Part shown: one piece after another, positions 52,652 through 60,986 of the stretch
How the letters are laid out: each line of letters opens with the position of its first letter
Position numbering within the stretch: position 1 is the first letter of the stretch
Assembly (NCBI GenBank): GCA_022846095.1
Contig: AP025583.1
Span: 3,683,279-3,747,278, forward strand
Source: Oscillospiraceae bacterium
GTDB taxonomy: Bacteria; Bacillota; Clostridia; Oscillospirales; Oscillospiraceae
Direction: 5' to 3'
DNA length: 64,000 bases
Made by a program: the position numbers and the translations under genes
The notes under the pieces: generated by a model
Databases searched by the model: none
What the model was told of the DNA's origin: nothing
Seen by the model: only the letters and a program-made list of their open reading frames with translations

Positions 52652-54106
52652 TCAGCGCAGGCTGTATTTATCCAGCTTCATATAAAAATTGCGCTTGGAG
52701 ATTCCCAAGATACCGATGGCCCGGGCTTTGTTCCCCCCCGTCAGGCTGAGAACCGCGCGGATGGTGTCCCGCTCGGTTTTCTCCAGAATATCCTGGAGGC
52801 GGTAATTCTCGGCGTTCTTTTTGCTGCGCCGGTTGCGGCAGTCCGCTATCTGAGGGGGCAGAACCTCGGTGGATATAATTTCGTCCGTGCTGAGCACCGA
52901 CATACGCTCAACGCAGTTTTTCAGCTCCCGGATATTGCCCGGCCACGCGTAGTCGCACAGCAGCTCGATGACCTCGCTGGAGAAGGAGCGGTCGCCGCCG
53001 TACTGCTCCTGCAATTCACGCAGGAAGTGGCCGGCCAGCACGGGAATGTCGCTTCTGCGTTCGCGCAGGGGCGGCAGATTCAGCGGGATGACGCTGATGC
53101 GATAGAACAGGTCCTCGCGGAAGCGCCCCTCCTCCACCATAGCCTCCAAATCCCGGTTGGTGGCGGTAATCAGGCGGAAATCCAGCTTTATGCTCTTCGT
53201 GCCGCCCACACGGGTGATCTCACGCTCCTGCAGCGCCCGCAGGAGCTTCACCTGCATGGACATGGGCATCTCGCCGATCTCGTCCAGAAACAGGGTGCCG
53301 CCGTTGGCCAGCTCAAATTTGCCGGGGTTCCCGGTGGCCTTGGCCCCGGTGAACGCCCCCTTTTCATAGCCGAACAGCTCGCTCTCCAGCAGGGTCTCCG
53401 GGATGGCCGCGCAGTTGACCTTGACCAGAGGTCCGCCGGCGTAGCGGCTGCTGTAGTGGATGGCCTTGGCCAGCACCTCCTTGCCGGTGCCGCTCTCCCC
53501 GGCCAGGCATACCGATGCGCCGGAGACCGCCACCTGGGCGGCGGTGCGCAGCACCGTTACGAAGGAACGGGAGGAGCCGATCACCGAGCGGAAGGGCAGC
53601 GGAAGCTGCGCCTTTGCGTCCAATTCCCGCTGCAGCTCATCGGCAAGGGTTTTGTAGCGGTTCATCTCGTGGCTCATCTGGGCAATCTGGGCCGTGTCCC
53701 GGTTAATGATGACGGCCCCCAGAAGCTCTCCGTCCAGCTTCAGGGGGACAATGTCGGAAAAGGTGGTCAGCGTCTCTCCGCAGATGGAGTAATACTTCAG
53801 GCGCGGCCGCTGCTGCTCCAGCACGTCCAGAATGGGCCGAACGTCGGTCTGGTCCTCCAGCTCGCTCAGCCTGCAGTCGGTGATTTGATCCACGGAGATG
53901 CCTCTGGCCTGAAAGCCGGGGGCGAATATGCGCAGATAGCTGCTGTTGATGTACACAATACGGGTGTCCCGGTCCACGACGATGACCGGCTCCTCAATTG
54001 CGTCCAGCGCCTGAAAGAGCAGCTCACGGCTCCGATCCCGCGGCAGATGCCAGAGGGGGCTGTCCTGAAAGCGGTAGGAATAATCCTGCTGGTGCTCTTG
54101 CGCCAT
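52652..54106 (-). CDS. Sigma-54-dependent activator (PAS-AAA-Fis)
   Basis: A 484-residue enhancer-binding protein. N-terminal PAS domain (about 35-150, AIEEPVIVVDRDTRIVYINS), AAA+ domain with Walker A GESGTGKE (203-210) and the sigma-54 contact loop GAFTGA (250-255), and a C-terminal Fis-type helix-turn-helix (KARAIGILGISKRNFYMKLDKY). It has no receiver domain, so it probably senses a small ligand through PAS. The ATG at 54106 is preceded by GGGAGG. Its recognition helix is nearly the same as that of the activator at 59.5 kb. Confidence 0.93.
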   Translation of the reverse strand: MAQEHQQDYSYRFQDSPLWHLPRDRSRELLFQALDAIEEPVIVVDRDTRIVYINSSYLRIFAPGFQARGISVDQITDCRLSELEDQTDVRPILDVLEQQRPRLKYYSICGETLTTFSDIVPLKLDGELLGAVIINRDTAQIAQMSHEMNRYKTLADELQRELDAKAQLPLPFRSVIGSSRSFVTVLRTAAQVAVSGASVCLAGESGTGKEVLAKAIHYSSRYAGGPLVKVNCAAIPETLLESELFGYEKGAFTGAKATGNPGKFELANGGTLFLDEIGEMPMSMQVKLLRALQEREITRVGGTKSIKLDFRLITATNRDLEAMVEEGRFREDLFYRISVIPLNLPPLRERRSDIPVLAGHFLRELQEQYGGDRSFSSEVIELLCDYAWPGNIRELKNCVERMSVLSTDEIISTEVLPPQIADCRNRRSKKNAENYRLQDILEKTERDTIRAVLSLTGGNKARAIGILGISKRNFYMKLDKYSLR

Positions 54107-54176
54107 TTTTCTTCCCTCCCGATATAATAAAGGGTTTATACTGTTTCGTAGTATAACATGTCTCAAGAGCTCGGGA

Positions 54177-54220
54177 AAGAGGGAAACCCCGGCAGCGGCC
54201 GCTGCCGGGGTTTCCCTCTT
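54177..54220. terminator. 44-bp perfect palindrome after the OFA-type transporter gene
   Basis: Two 22-nt perfect arms (54177-54198, 54199-54220) with no loop, directly downstream of the minus-strand MFS stop at 54228 and upstream of the activator gene. It would form a very stable hairpin; the T-tract is weak. Most likely terminates the dehydrogenase-MFS transcript. Confidence 0.7.
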
Positions 54221-54227
54221 GTATGGC

Positions 54228-55532
54228 TCAGCTTTGCGGGGCAGCTTTGGCCTGGTAGTTTGCCAGCATTTTTTCGGTGACCTTGGGGGGACGCAGGAAC
54301 ACGCCGACGATGACCGAGATCACAAGGCCCAGCCCCGCGCCGATGTAAAACGCCGCCGAGAGGGAGCCGCGCGTGGTAAGCGCCCAGCCGCAGCAGGCGG
54401 AGCCCACGGCGCTGATCAGCGTAATCAGCACGTTGCAATAGGGCTGGATGCCGGGATAGTTCTTGGGGCCGAAGTAGGAGCACAGGGTATTCATAACGGC
54501 GGAGATAATCGGGCCGTTTGGCGCGCCGCACAGGACCGCGGCCACGAAAACCAGGGCCATGCTTCCGCTCTTGGCCGCCGTGTCGAACAGGATCAGGCCG
54601 ACGGCGTCGATGACGCCGATGAGCACAAAGGCCAGCTTGGGGTTGATGCGGTCGGTCAGGGGGCTCAGCACCAGGCTGCTGACCAGAATGGCGGCGCTGA
54701 CCACCGATATGGCGCTGGCGGCGGCCATGTCCCCGAAGCCGTTCATCATCAGGTGGGTGATGCCGTAGTACATGACCACGCAGTAGCCGAATACGGTGCT
54801 GCCCCAGGCCACACCGACCAGCCAGAGATGGGGCGTGCGCAGGGCGTCCTTAATCTCCCAATCGACGGGGGATTGATAGCCCCGGAAAACCTTGTGCGCC
54901 TTACTGGGCTTTACGCGCTCCGCCGCGCCGCCGTCTACCTCCAGGCCCAGCTCGGAGGGATGGTCCCGCATAAAGATCATCTGCGGGATGGCCGTAATGG
55001 CCATCAGCGCCACGGCCATGATGATCAGGGAGGTCTTCCAGCTGAACGTCAGGAACAGCCAGGTGATGAGGGGCGGAAAAACCACGCCCCCCAGCGCGCC
55101 CATGGCCTGAACATAGCCCCCCTGCTCGCCCCGGCGCCGGTTCCACCAGTTGTTGACCACCGCGAAGCAGGCCAGCTGGTCGTTAAACAGCATACTGAAG
55201 CTGACGGCGATGCCGTAGACAAAGATGAACGCCACCGGGGAGGTCACCCAGCCTGTGGCGGCCAGAAAGACCGCGGTGATGGTCGTCGTCCAGAAGATGC
55301 ATCTGCGGGGGCCGATCTTCATAATAAGCAGGCCGACGATGGGCAGGAGCACGCCCAGAAACGATTTGAGCGTGTAGGTAAAGCTGACCTGCGCGGCATC
55401 CCACCCCCTGACCAGCAGCACCTGGCTGACGATGGTGCCGGCGGAGGTGGAAAGCAGGCCGTTGGAGCCGAAATAGGTCAGGCCCGCCAGAAGGGTGACG
55501 ATCCACCCGTAGTAGAGCTTTTTCTTCTGCAT
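54228..55532 (-). CDS. MFS transporter, oxalate/formate antiporter (OFA)-like
   Basis: A 434-residue major facilitator with 12 helices; the N-terminal YYGWIVTLLAGLTYFGSNGLL and the GGYVQAMGALGGVVFPP segment resemble OFA and monocarboxylate transporters. It would move a small carboxylate across the membrane. It follows the zinc dehydrogenase gene by 47 nt on the same strand and has no sigma-54 site of its own, so it is co-transcribed with it. This is the second carboxylate-type MFS in the region. Confidence 0.87.
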   Translation of the reverse strand: MQKKKLYYGWIVTLLAGLTYFGSNGLLSTSAGTIVSQVLLVRGWDAAQVSFTYTLKSFLGVLLPIVGLLIMKIGPRRCIFWTTTITAVFLAATGWVTSPVAFIFVYGIAVSFSMLFNDQLACFAVVNNWWNRRRGEQGGYVQAMGALGGVVFPPLITWLFLTFSWKTSLIIMAVALMAITAIPQMIFMRDHPSELGLEVDGGAAERVKPSKAHKVFRGYQSPVDWEIKDALRTPHLWLVGVAWGSTVFGYCVVMYYGITHLMMNGFGDMAAASAISVVSAAILVSSLVLSPLTDRINPKLAFVLIGVIDAVGLILFDTAAKSGSMALVFVAAVLCGAPNGPIISAVMNTLCSYFGPKNYPGIQPYCNVLITLISAVGSACCGWALTTRGSLSAAFYIGAGLGLVISVIVGVFLRPPKVTEKMLANYQAKAAPQS

Positions 55533-55579
55533 ACCCTGGCTCTCCTCTCAAAAATCACGCCGTTTCGGGGCGCGCCGGT

Positions 55580-56716
55580 TCAATCCTGCCTATTGTAGGG
55601 GTAGTCCGGGAAGGTGGGGTCCACCTTGATACAGACCTTACAGCTGGTCTTGGCATCCATGGCCTTGTGGATCCCCTCCTCCAGCCGCTCCAGGGGGTAT
55701 ACGTGGGTGATGAGGTGCTCGGTGCGGAATTTACCCTCGGACATGTACTGCACGGACTTTCCGAAGTTGCCCATCAGGCCCGGAATGACCTGCACGCTTT
55801 TCATCATCATGTTCACGGGGCGGATGAGGGCCTTGTCGTCGTCGCCGTATCCTGCGGCGTAGCACACCTTGCCGCCGCTGGTCACGATGTCCATGGCCTC
55901 CGCCACGCAGCCCATGTTGCTGGTGCACTCCACGGCGATGGTGGCGTTTCCGCAGGGCTTCGTCTCCCGGGCGTGGTACTGGAACTCGCCGTAACCCCAA
56001 AGCTCCGCCACGGCGTCATAGGCGCTCTTGCCCCCGGCCGGGTTGATGATGTAGTCCGCCCCGCTCTGCCGGGCCAGGTCCAGGCGGAAGCCAGACACGT
56101 CCACCACGGCGATTTCACACTGTTCGCACTCGGCCTTGAAGGCCTGGATAAAGGACTGGCCGATAATACCCGCTCCGTAGATGACGATCCGCTCCCCCGT
56201 GGGCTTGGGGTGGATCAGAAAATCCACGTTGCCAATGCCCACGCACATGGGCTCACAGGTGGAGCCCACCAGGTCGTTGACGTTATCCGGCAGGGGGTGC
56301 ACGCTTACGCCTAGCTGGGCGTGGTGGATGACGGAGTATTCGGCAAACACGCCGTCGCGCCCGAAGCCCAGGCCGTATTTCGCGTTGTAGGGGCACTCCC
56401 AGTCCTTGCCGCCGTTTTTGCACACCTCGCACACACCGCAGCCCTCGATGCTGGTGCCCATAAACCGCATCCCCACAGGGATGTCCCTCACCTGATCGCC
56501 CACCTCCACCACATAGCCTGTGAACTCGTGGCCGATGATAATGGGCGTGTGCTGCAAATAGTGCAGATCCCGGTACGCCGGTAAATCTCCGCCGCAGATG
56601 CTGGCATAGCTGACCTTAAAGAGTACGTCGCGCGGGCCGATCTTTGGAATGGGGAGCTGCCTGTAAACCAATTTGCCCGGGCCCTCCAGGACCACGGCCT
56701 TCATCATACCGTCCAT
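55580..56716 (-). CDS. Zinc-dependent medium-chain dehydrogenase
   Basis: A 378-residue MDR protein: catalytic zinc motifs SICGGD and GHEFTGYVVEVGD, structural zinc loop CGVCEVCKNGGKDWEC, Rossmann motif VIYGAGIIGQSFIQAF. It oxidises an alcohol or reduces an aldehyde/ketone; threonine-, sorbitol- and hydroxyacid-dehydrogenases share this fold. The ATG at 56716 has GGGAGG upstream, and a sigma-54 promoter lies 67 bp before it. No encapsulation helix, so it is unrelated to the microcompartment copy. Confidence 0.9.
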   Translation of the reverse strand: MDGMMKAVVLEGPGKLVYRQLPIPKIGPRDVLFKVSYASICGGDLPAYRDLHYLQHTPIIIGHEFTGYVVEVGDQVRDIPVGMRFMGTSIEGCGVCEVCKNGGKDWECPYNAKYGLGFGRDGVFAEYSVIHHAQLGVSVHPLPDNVNDLVGSTCEPMCVGIGNVDFLIHPKPTGERIVIYGAGIIGQSFIQAFKAECEQCEIAVVDVSGFRLDLARQSGADYIINPAGGKSAYDAVAELWGYGEFQYHARETKPCGNATIAVECTSNMGCVAEAMDIVTSGGKVCYAAGYGDDDKALIRPVNMMMKSVQVIPGLMGNFGKSVQYMSEGKFRTEHLITHVYPLERLEEGIHKAMDAKTSCKVCIKVDPTFPDYPYNRQD

Positions 56717-56782
56717 CGTATTTCCTCCCTTGCCGGTATACTTCGTATGCGGCGCTTGTTTCACCGCCGTGTTTATGATCCA

Positions 56783-56798
56783 TGCAAGCAAAATGCCA
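56783..56798 (-). promoter_or_regulatory. Sigma-54 promoter of the dehydrogenase-MFS operon
   Basis: Minus-strand TGGCATTTTGCTTGCA: GG and GC at 10-nt spacing, near-consensus -24 and a full TTGCA -12. It lies 67 bp upstream of the dehydrogenase ATG. Confidence 0.9.
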
Positions 56799-56922
56799 AC
56801 TTTACAATTTGACGATCCCGCTGCATTTCAAGCGCCTGAGCCGCAAATCTTTCATAAAACCGCCAAAATGTATATGCAAAAAAGGAAACAAGGGATACAT
56901 TATATACCCTGCGTCCGGGGAG

Positions 56923-56955
56923 AAAAAAGGCAGCCGCGCAAAACGCGCGGCTGCC
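56923..56955 (-). terminator. Intrinsic terminator of the dehydratase-crotonase operon
   Basis: Perfect 11-bp arms (56929-56939 and 56945-56955), 5-nt loop, followed on the minus strand by six T residues (56928-56923). It lies 19 nt past the crotonase stop. Confidence 0.9.
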
Positions 56956-56974
56956 CTCCCGCCCTGCTGTGGGA

Positions 56975-57760
56975 TTACCGTCCCACGAACGCGGGCTTGG
57001 CCTTATCAAAGAAGGCCTGCACGCCGATTTTGTGGTCCTCGCTCTGGAAGCAGATGGACTGGGCGTGGGGCTCCAGGTCCAAAAGCTGCTCCAGGGTCAT
57101 ATTGACGGAATCGTTCATCACGTTCTTCGCCATGCGCAGGGCCACCCTGGGGCCGTCGGCCAGACGCTTGGCCAGCTTCCCCGCCTCAACGAGCAGCTCG
57201 TCGTGGGGGACGACCCGGTTGACGATGCCCATCTCCCTGGCCTCGTCGGCGCCGATGGTCCGCCCGGTAAAGACCAGCTCCTTGGCCCGCTGAAGCCCCA
57301 CCAGCCGGGGCAGGGTGTACAGCCCGGCCAAATCGGGGATCAGCCCCACGTTGGCAAAGGCCATGCCGAATTTCGCCTTGTCGGAGGCCAGGACCAGATC
57401 GGCCTGCATGGCGATGCAGAACCCGGCCCCCACCGCAAAGCCGTTGACCGCCGCGATGGTGGGCTTGGGCATGTTCATGAAGGCGGTGACCATCTCCCGG
57501 AAGGACCTCATATAGTCGTAACCGGCCTCGGCGCAGGGGAAGCCCTGGCCCAGCCTCTTCAAATCGCCGCCCGCGCAGAAGGCCTTCTCCGCGCCGGTGA
57601 GGATCACCGCCCCGATTTCCGGGTCGGCGGAGACGGCCCGGTAGGCGCTGAGCAGCTCGGCGGAGAGCTCGTCCTCCAGCGCGTTCATGGCCTTGGGGTT
57701 GTTCATCTGAATAACCGCCACGCCGTCCTGTTTGGTGAGTACGATGGAATGATAATCCAT
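56975..57760 (-). CDS. Enoyl-CoA hydratase/isomerase (crotonase) family protein
   Basis: A 261-residue crotonase: FCAGGDLKRLGQ and NGFAVGAGFCIAMQADL oxyanion segments, FGMAFANVGLIPDLAG, and the C-terminal FFDKAKPAFVGR. The second catalytic position of hydratases (usually Glu) reads as Asp in IPDLAG, so isomerase or hydrolase activity is also possible. It starts 14 nt after the AbfD-family gene, so the two proteins act in one pathway. ATG by GGGAGG. Confidence 0.9.
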   Translation of the reverse strand: MDYHSIVLTKQDGVAVIQMNNPKAMNALEDELSAELLSAYRAVSADPEIGAVILTGAEKAFCAGGDLKRLGQGFPCAEAGYDYMRSFREMVTAFMNMPKPTIAAVNGFAVGAGFCIAMQADLVLASDKAKFGMAFANVGLIPDLAGLYTLPRLVGLQRAKELVFTGRTIGADEAREMGIVNRVVPHDELLVEAGKLAKRLADGPRVALRMAKNVMNDSVNMTLEQLLDLEPHAQSICFQSEDHKIGVQAFFDKAKPAFVGR

Positions 57761-57774
57761 AATTATATCCTCCC

Positions 57775-59253
57775 TTACTTTCCGCAGCCGGAGCAGCACT
57801 CGCACGCACCCGCACAGTCCACCAGTTTCTGCGCCAGCTTCAGCTTCTCCTCCAGCTTGGCGTCCCGGAGCATCATGATGCGCTGTGACTGGGGCGAGCC
57901 CGCGCCGTGCATGGACTCCACCACCGCGGTGCCGCCGCTGAGGGTCTCCACCAGGCGGTACAGGCGGATTTTGTCCTCGGTGCTCATGGTCTCGTTGCCG
58001 GCCAGGTAGCGCTCGATGAGCGGCCCGATCTCCGGGCTGCGCAGGTCGGCCTCGGCGGGCAGGGTGGCCAGCAGGCCGCCCACCAGGTCGTGGGCGATGC
58101 GGTCGATTTCATAGACGAACTTGGTGGTATTGTGCTTCGTGATATTGGCCAGCATGGTGTCCGCCCGCCAGGCGCCGGAGGGGGTGGGGCGGCCCTCGTA
58201 GGAGCAGGCGATGGACCCGGCGTACAGCGTCTCGATCAGGTTGATCATGTCGGCCATCTTGTCCCGGACGTGGCCCACCCGCTCGACGCCGTTGACCTTA
58301 CAGATGCCATAGGTTGCGCCCAGGAGCACGTCGCCGATGCCGCCCTTGCAGGCCCCGTAGTTCTGGCGGTGGGCGGTGGCGAAGGCCTCCACGAACATGC
58401 CGGCGAACTCGTACTCCTTGTACATGTACACGTCCCCCCAGGGGATGAACACGTCGTCAAACACGGCGATGCACTCGCCGCCCACACAGGCGTACTTGAA
58501 GTTTCCCTGGTCGATGGGGTGCATGGTATCCAGCTTGCGGCTGTCGTTGGTCTGGCGGCCGAAGATATAGGTGATTCCGGGCGTGTTGACCGGGCAGGAG
58601 AAGACCACGGCGTAGTCCTTGGCGTCCTCCTTCATATTTTCGGTGGGAAAGACCATCAGCTCGTGGGCCCCGGACACGCCGGTCAGGTGGGCCTTGGCCC
58701 CGCGTACCACGATGCCGTCCTTCCGCTCCTCCACCACGTGGACAAACAGGTCGGGATCCCGCTGCTGGTTGGCCTTCTTGCTGCGGTCCCCCTTCACGTC
58801 GGTCATGCCGCCGATGGTCACCAGGTTGTAATCCTGGAGGTAGGTCAAAAACCGCTTGAACCGCTCGTGGTAGTCGGTGCCGTACTTCTGGTCGATCTCG
58901 TAGGTGACGATGTAGGTGGCGTTCAGGGCGTCCATACCGGCGCAGCGCTGGATGCAGCAGCCGGTCTGCTGGTTGAGGGCGCGCAGCATCTTCACCTTGG
59001 CCACCAGATCGTCCGTGGACTGGTGGATATGGTTGAAGCGGTTGATGTTGTGGCCGGTCAGGTGGGACTTCACCGGGAAGGGCATCTCGTAGGTCTTGGC
59101 CACGGCGTTGACATGGGGTACAAAGAGGGGGTGGTCGGGGATATTGGTGATCTTCTCGCCCATGGCCCAGATCTCGGTCTTCATGTCCCGCAGGCTCTGC
59201 ACATAATCCTGCGCCGTTTCCAGCGGCTTGTGAACGGTTGCTATTTCTGACAT
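57775..59253 (-). CDS. 4-Hydroxybutyryl-CoA dehydratase/vinylacetyl-CoA delta-isomerase family flavoenzyme
   Basis: A 492-residue member of the 4-hydroxyphenylacetate 3-hydroxylase superfamily. The iron-sulfur ligands of 4-hydroxybutyryl-CoA dehydratase are conserved with the same spacing: Cys100 and Cys104 (GCCIQRCAG), and His295 with Cys302 (HRQNYGACKGG). It therefore should be the [4Fe-4S]/FAD dehydratase (AbfD type), not an oxygen-using hydroxylase. It dehydrates a 4-hydroxyacyl-CoA to a crotonyl-type CoA and/or isomerises a vinylacetyl-CoA. The C-terminus carries an extra cysteine cluster (CAGACECCSGCG). Start by AAGGAGGT at 59253. Confidence 0.92.
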   Translation of the reverse strand: MSEIATVHKPLETAQDYVQSLRDMKTEIWAMGEKITNIPDHPLFVPHVNAVAKTYEMPFPVKSHLTGHNINRFNHIHQSTDDLVAKVKMLRALNQQTGCCIQRCAGMDALNATYIVTYEIDQKYGTDYHERFKRFLTYLQDYNLVTIGGMTDVKGDRSKKANQQRDPDLFVHVVEERKDGIVVRGAKAHLTGVSGAHELMVFPTENMKEDAKDYAVVFSCPVNTPGITYIFGRQTNDSRKLDTMHPIDQGNFKYACVGGECIAVFDDVFIPWGDVYMYKEYEFAGMFVEAFATAHRQNYGACKGGIGDVLLGATYGICKVNGVERVGHVRDKMADMINLIETLYAGSIACSYEGRPTPSGAWRADTMLANITKHNTTKFVYEIDRIAHDLVGGLLATLPAEADLRSPEIGPLIERYLAGNETMSTEDKIRLYRLVETLSGGTAVVESMHGAGSPQSQRIMMLRDAKLEEKLKLAQKLVDCAGACECCSGCGK

Positions 59254-59318
59254 TCCATTTACCTCCTTATAATCGAAAGCACGCCCGGCGGGCGCTTTCA
59301 CCTTCTGCCCGGTGTTAC

Positions 59319-59334
59319 AGCAAAACGGATGCCA
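59319..59334 (-). promoter_or_regulatory. Sigma-54 promoter of the dehydratase-crotonase operon
   Basis: Minus-strand TGGCATCCGTTTTGCT: GG and GC separated by 10 nt. The dehydratase ATG is 66 bp downstream. The upstream intergenic region to 59508 also holds CCGTTTCAAACGG, a 13-bp dyad (59353-59365), as a possible activator site. Confidence 0.88.
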
Positions 59335-59457
59335 AATCTAAAGCTCCGTTTCAAACGGCGCGGAGGCCCTCCCGGCGCACGGGGCACAGGCTAAGGAAAC
59401 AGCCGGGGTATAAAAAATAGACGCTTTTCAGTCCCGTCCATGTCGAAAAATGACGGA

Positions 59458-59485
59458 TTGCATTTCATAGGAAGCGTGATAGAAT
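59458..59485 (+). promoter_or_regulatory. Candidate sigma-A promoter of the second activator gene
   Basis: TTGCAT (59458-59463), 16-bp spacer, TAGAAT (59480-59485), 23 bp before the GTG start. Gives the activator a housekeeping promoter opposite the sigma-54 promoter of the dehydratase operon. Confidence 0.5.
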
Positions 59486-59508
59486 AGGAGAAAAAAGGGG
59501 GTGCGCCT

Positions 59509-60939
59509 GTGCCTAATATACCGTCGGAGGAGCTCTGCACGCTGGGGGAGCATATCTTTTCCCGCGAAAACGCCGCGCCGGAACAGCGGATGCTTCTGAA
59601 CATACTGGACAGTATTCACGAGAGCATCCTGATTATCGACGCCGAGACCCGGGTCTGCTACATCAACGACAGCTATCTCAAAATGTTTGGTATTAAGCGG
59701 GAGAAGATCCTCGGCCGCCATCTGGACAAATTTGAGCCGCTGGCCCGCATACACGACGTGCTCAAGACGGGGCTGCCGCTGACCGGGGACATCTCCCATA
59801 TCCATTCGGCGCGGCTGGATGTGTGCGCGGACATCGTCCCGCTGCGCCAGGACGGCCGGATCATCGGCGCGCTGGCGCTGATGAAGAACATGACCGAGCT
59901 GGTGCAGACCAACCGGGAGCTGGAGCACTTTAAAAAGCTCAGCGAGCACCTCCAGAACGAGCTGGCCAGCAAGGACGATCTGCCCCCCGCGTTCCGCAGG
60001 GTGCTCGGGCACAGCAAATCCTTTGTGTCCGTGCTCCACACCGCCGCCCGGGCCGCCCCCAGCGAGGCCAGCATCTGCATCATGGGGGAGAGCGGCGTGG
60101 GCAAGGAGGTGGTTGCAGAGGCGCTGCACTTCAGCAGCAACCGCGCCGGCGGTCCGCTGGTCAAAATCAACTGCGCCGCCATTCCGGAAAACCTGCTGGA
60201 GAGCGAGATGTTCGGCTATGAGGCCGGCGCGTTCACCGGGGCCCGGACCGGAGGCAAGCCGGGCAGATTCGAGCTGGCCCAGCACGGCACCATCTTCCTG
60301 GACGAGATTGGGGAGCTGCCGCTGACCATGCAGGTTAAGCTCTTGCGCGCGCTCCAGGAGCGGGAGATTACGCGGGTGGGCGGCTCCAGGCCCATCAAGC
60401 TGGATTTCCGCCTCATCACCGCCACCAACCGGGATCTATCCGCCATGATGGCGGAGGGGACCTTTCGGGAGGATCTGTACTACCGGATCAACGTCATCGG
60501 CCTGACCATCCCGCCCCTGCGGGAGCGGCGGGAGGACATAAACGTATACGCCAGCCTGTTCCTGGACGAGCTGGGCCGCCAGTACGGCAGGAGCTACCGC
60601 CTGTCCGCCGAGGCGCTGGATCTGCTCAACCGCTACCAATGGCCGGGCAACGTGCGGGAACTGAAAAACTGCATGGAGCGCGCCGCCGTGCTGGCCCCGG
60701 ACGACCTGGTGGGTGTGGAGCAGCTGAGCGCCAAGATCAGGGGCGGCGCAGGCGGCAGCGGCTGCGTTCCGCCCCCGCCGGGGCGTTACAATCTGCGGGA
60801 GCTGTTGGATCGTACCGAGCGGGAGGCCATTGAAAACGCCCTGCTCACATGCGGAAACAACCGCAGCAAGGCCATGGAGCTTCTGGGCATTTCCCGCCGC
60901 AATTTTTATCAGAAACTGGAAAAATACCATCTGACCTAA
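59509..60939 (+). CDS. Sigma-54-dependent activator (PAS-AAA-Fis), second copy
   Basis: A 476-residue enhancer-binding protein: PAS domain (about 30-130), Walker A GESGVGKE (193-200), GAFTGA loop (240-245) and a Fis-type helix-turn-helix (RSKAMELLGISRRNFYQKLEKY). No receiver domain. The GTG start has an AAGGGGG site. Divergent from the dehydratase operon and convergent with an SDR gene. The recognition helix almost matches that of the activator at 52.7 kb, so the two may bind similar enhancers but respond to different ligands. Confidence 0.93.
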   Translation: MPNIPSEELCTLGEHIFSRENAAPEQRMLLNILDSIHESILIIDAETRVCYINDSYLKMFGIKREKILGRHLDKFEPLARIHDVLKTGLPLTGDISHIHSARLDVCADIVPLRQDGRIIGALALMKNMTELVQTNRELEHFKKLSEHLQNELASKDDLPPAFRRVLGHSKSFVSVLHTAARAAPSEASICIMGESGVGKEVVAEALHFSSNRAGGPLVKINCAAIPENLLESEMFGYEAGAFTGARTGGKPGRFELAQHGTIFLDEIGELPLTMQVKLLRALQEREITRVGGSRPIKLDFRLITATNRDLSAMMAEGTFREDLYYRINVIGLTIPPLRERREDINVYASLFLDELGRQYGRSYRLSAEALDLLNRYQWPGNVRELKNCMERAAVLAPDDLVGVEQLSAKIRGGAGGSGCVPPPPGRYNLRELLDRTEREAIENALLTCGNNRSKAMELLGISRRNFYQKLEKYHLT

Positions 60940-60944
60940 TAGCC

Positions 60945-60984
60945 CATCCGCCGCATGACACATCATGCGGCGGATGCGTTTTTT
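60945..60984 (+). terminator. Intrinsic terminator between convergent genes
   Basis: Perfect 14-bp arms (60945-60958 and 60963-60976), CACA loop, then TTTTTT (60979-60984) on the plus strand. Ends the activator transcript just before the SDR stop at 60987. Confidence 0.92.
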
Positions 60985-60986
60985 GC

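Noticed and set aside
55533-55579. Separate sigma-54 promoter for the OFA-type MFS gene
   Set aside because: No TGG-N-GC pair with correct spacing lies in the 47-bp gap. The gene is best seen as co-transcribed with the zinc dehydrogenase.
57775-59253. Flavin-dependent 4-hydroxyphenylacetate 3-monooxygenase
   Set aside because: The superfamily match is real, but the Cys100/Cys104/His295/Cys302 iron-sulfur ligands and the CoA-enzyme neighbours identify the anaerobic dehydratase branch.
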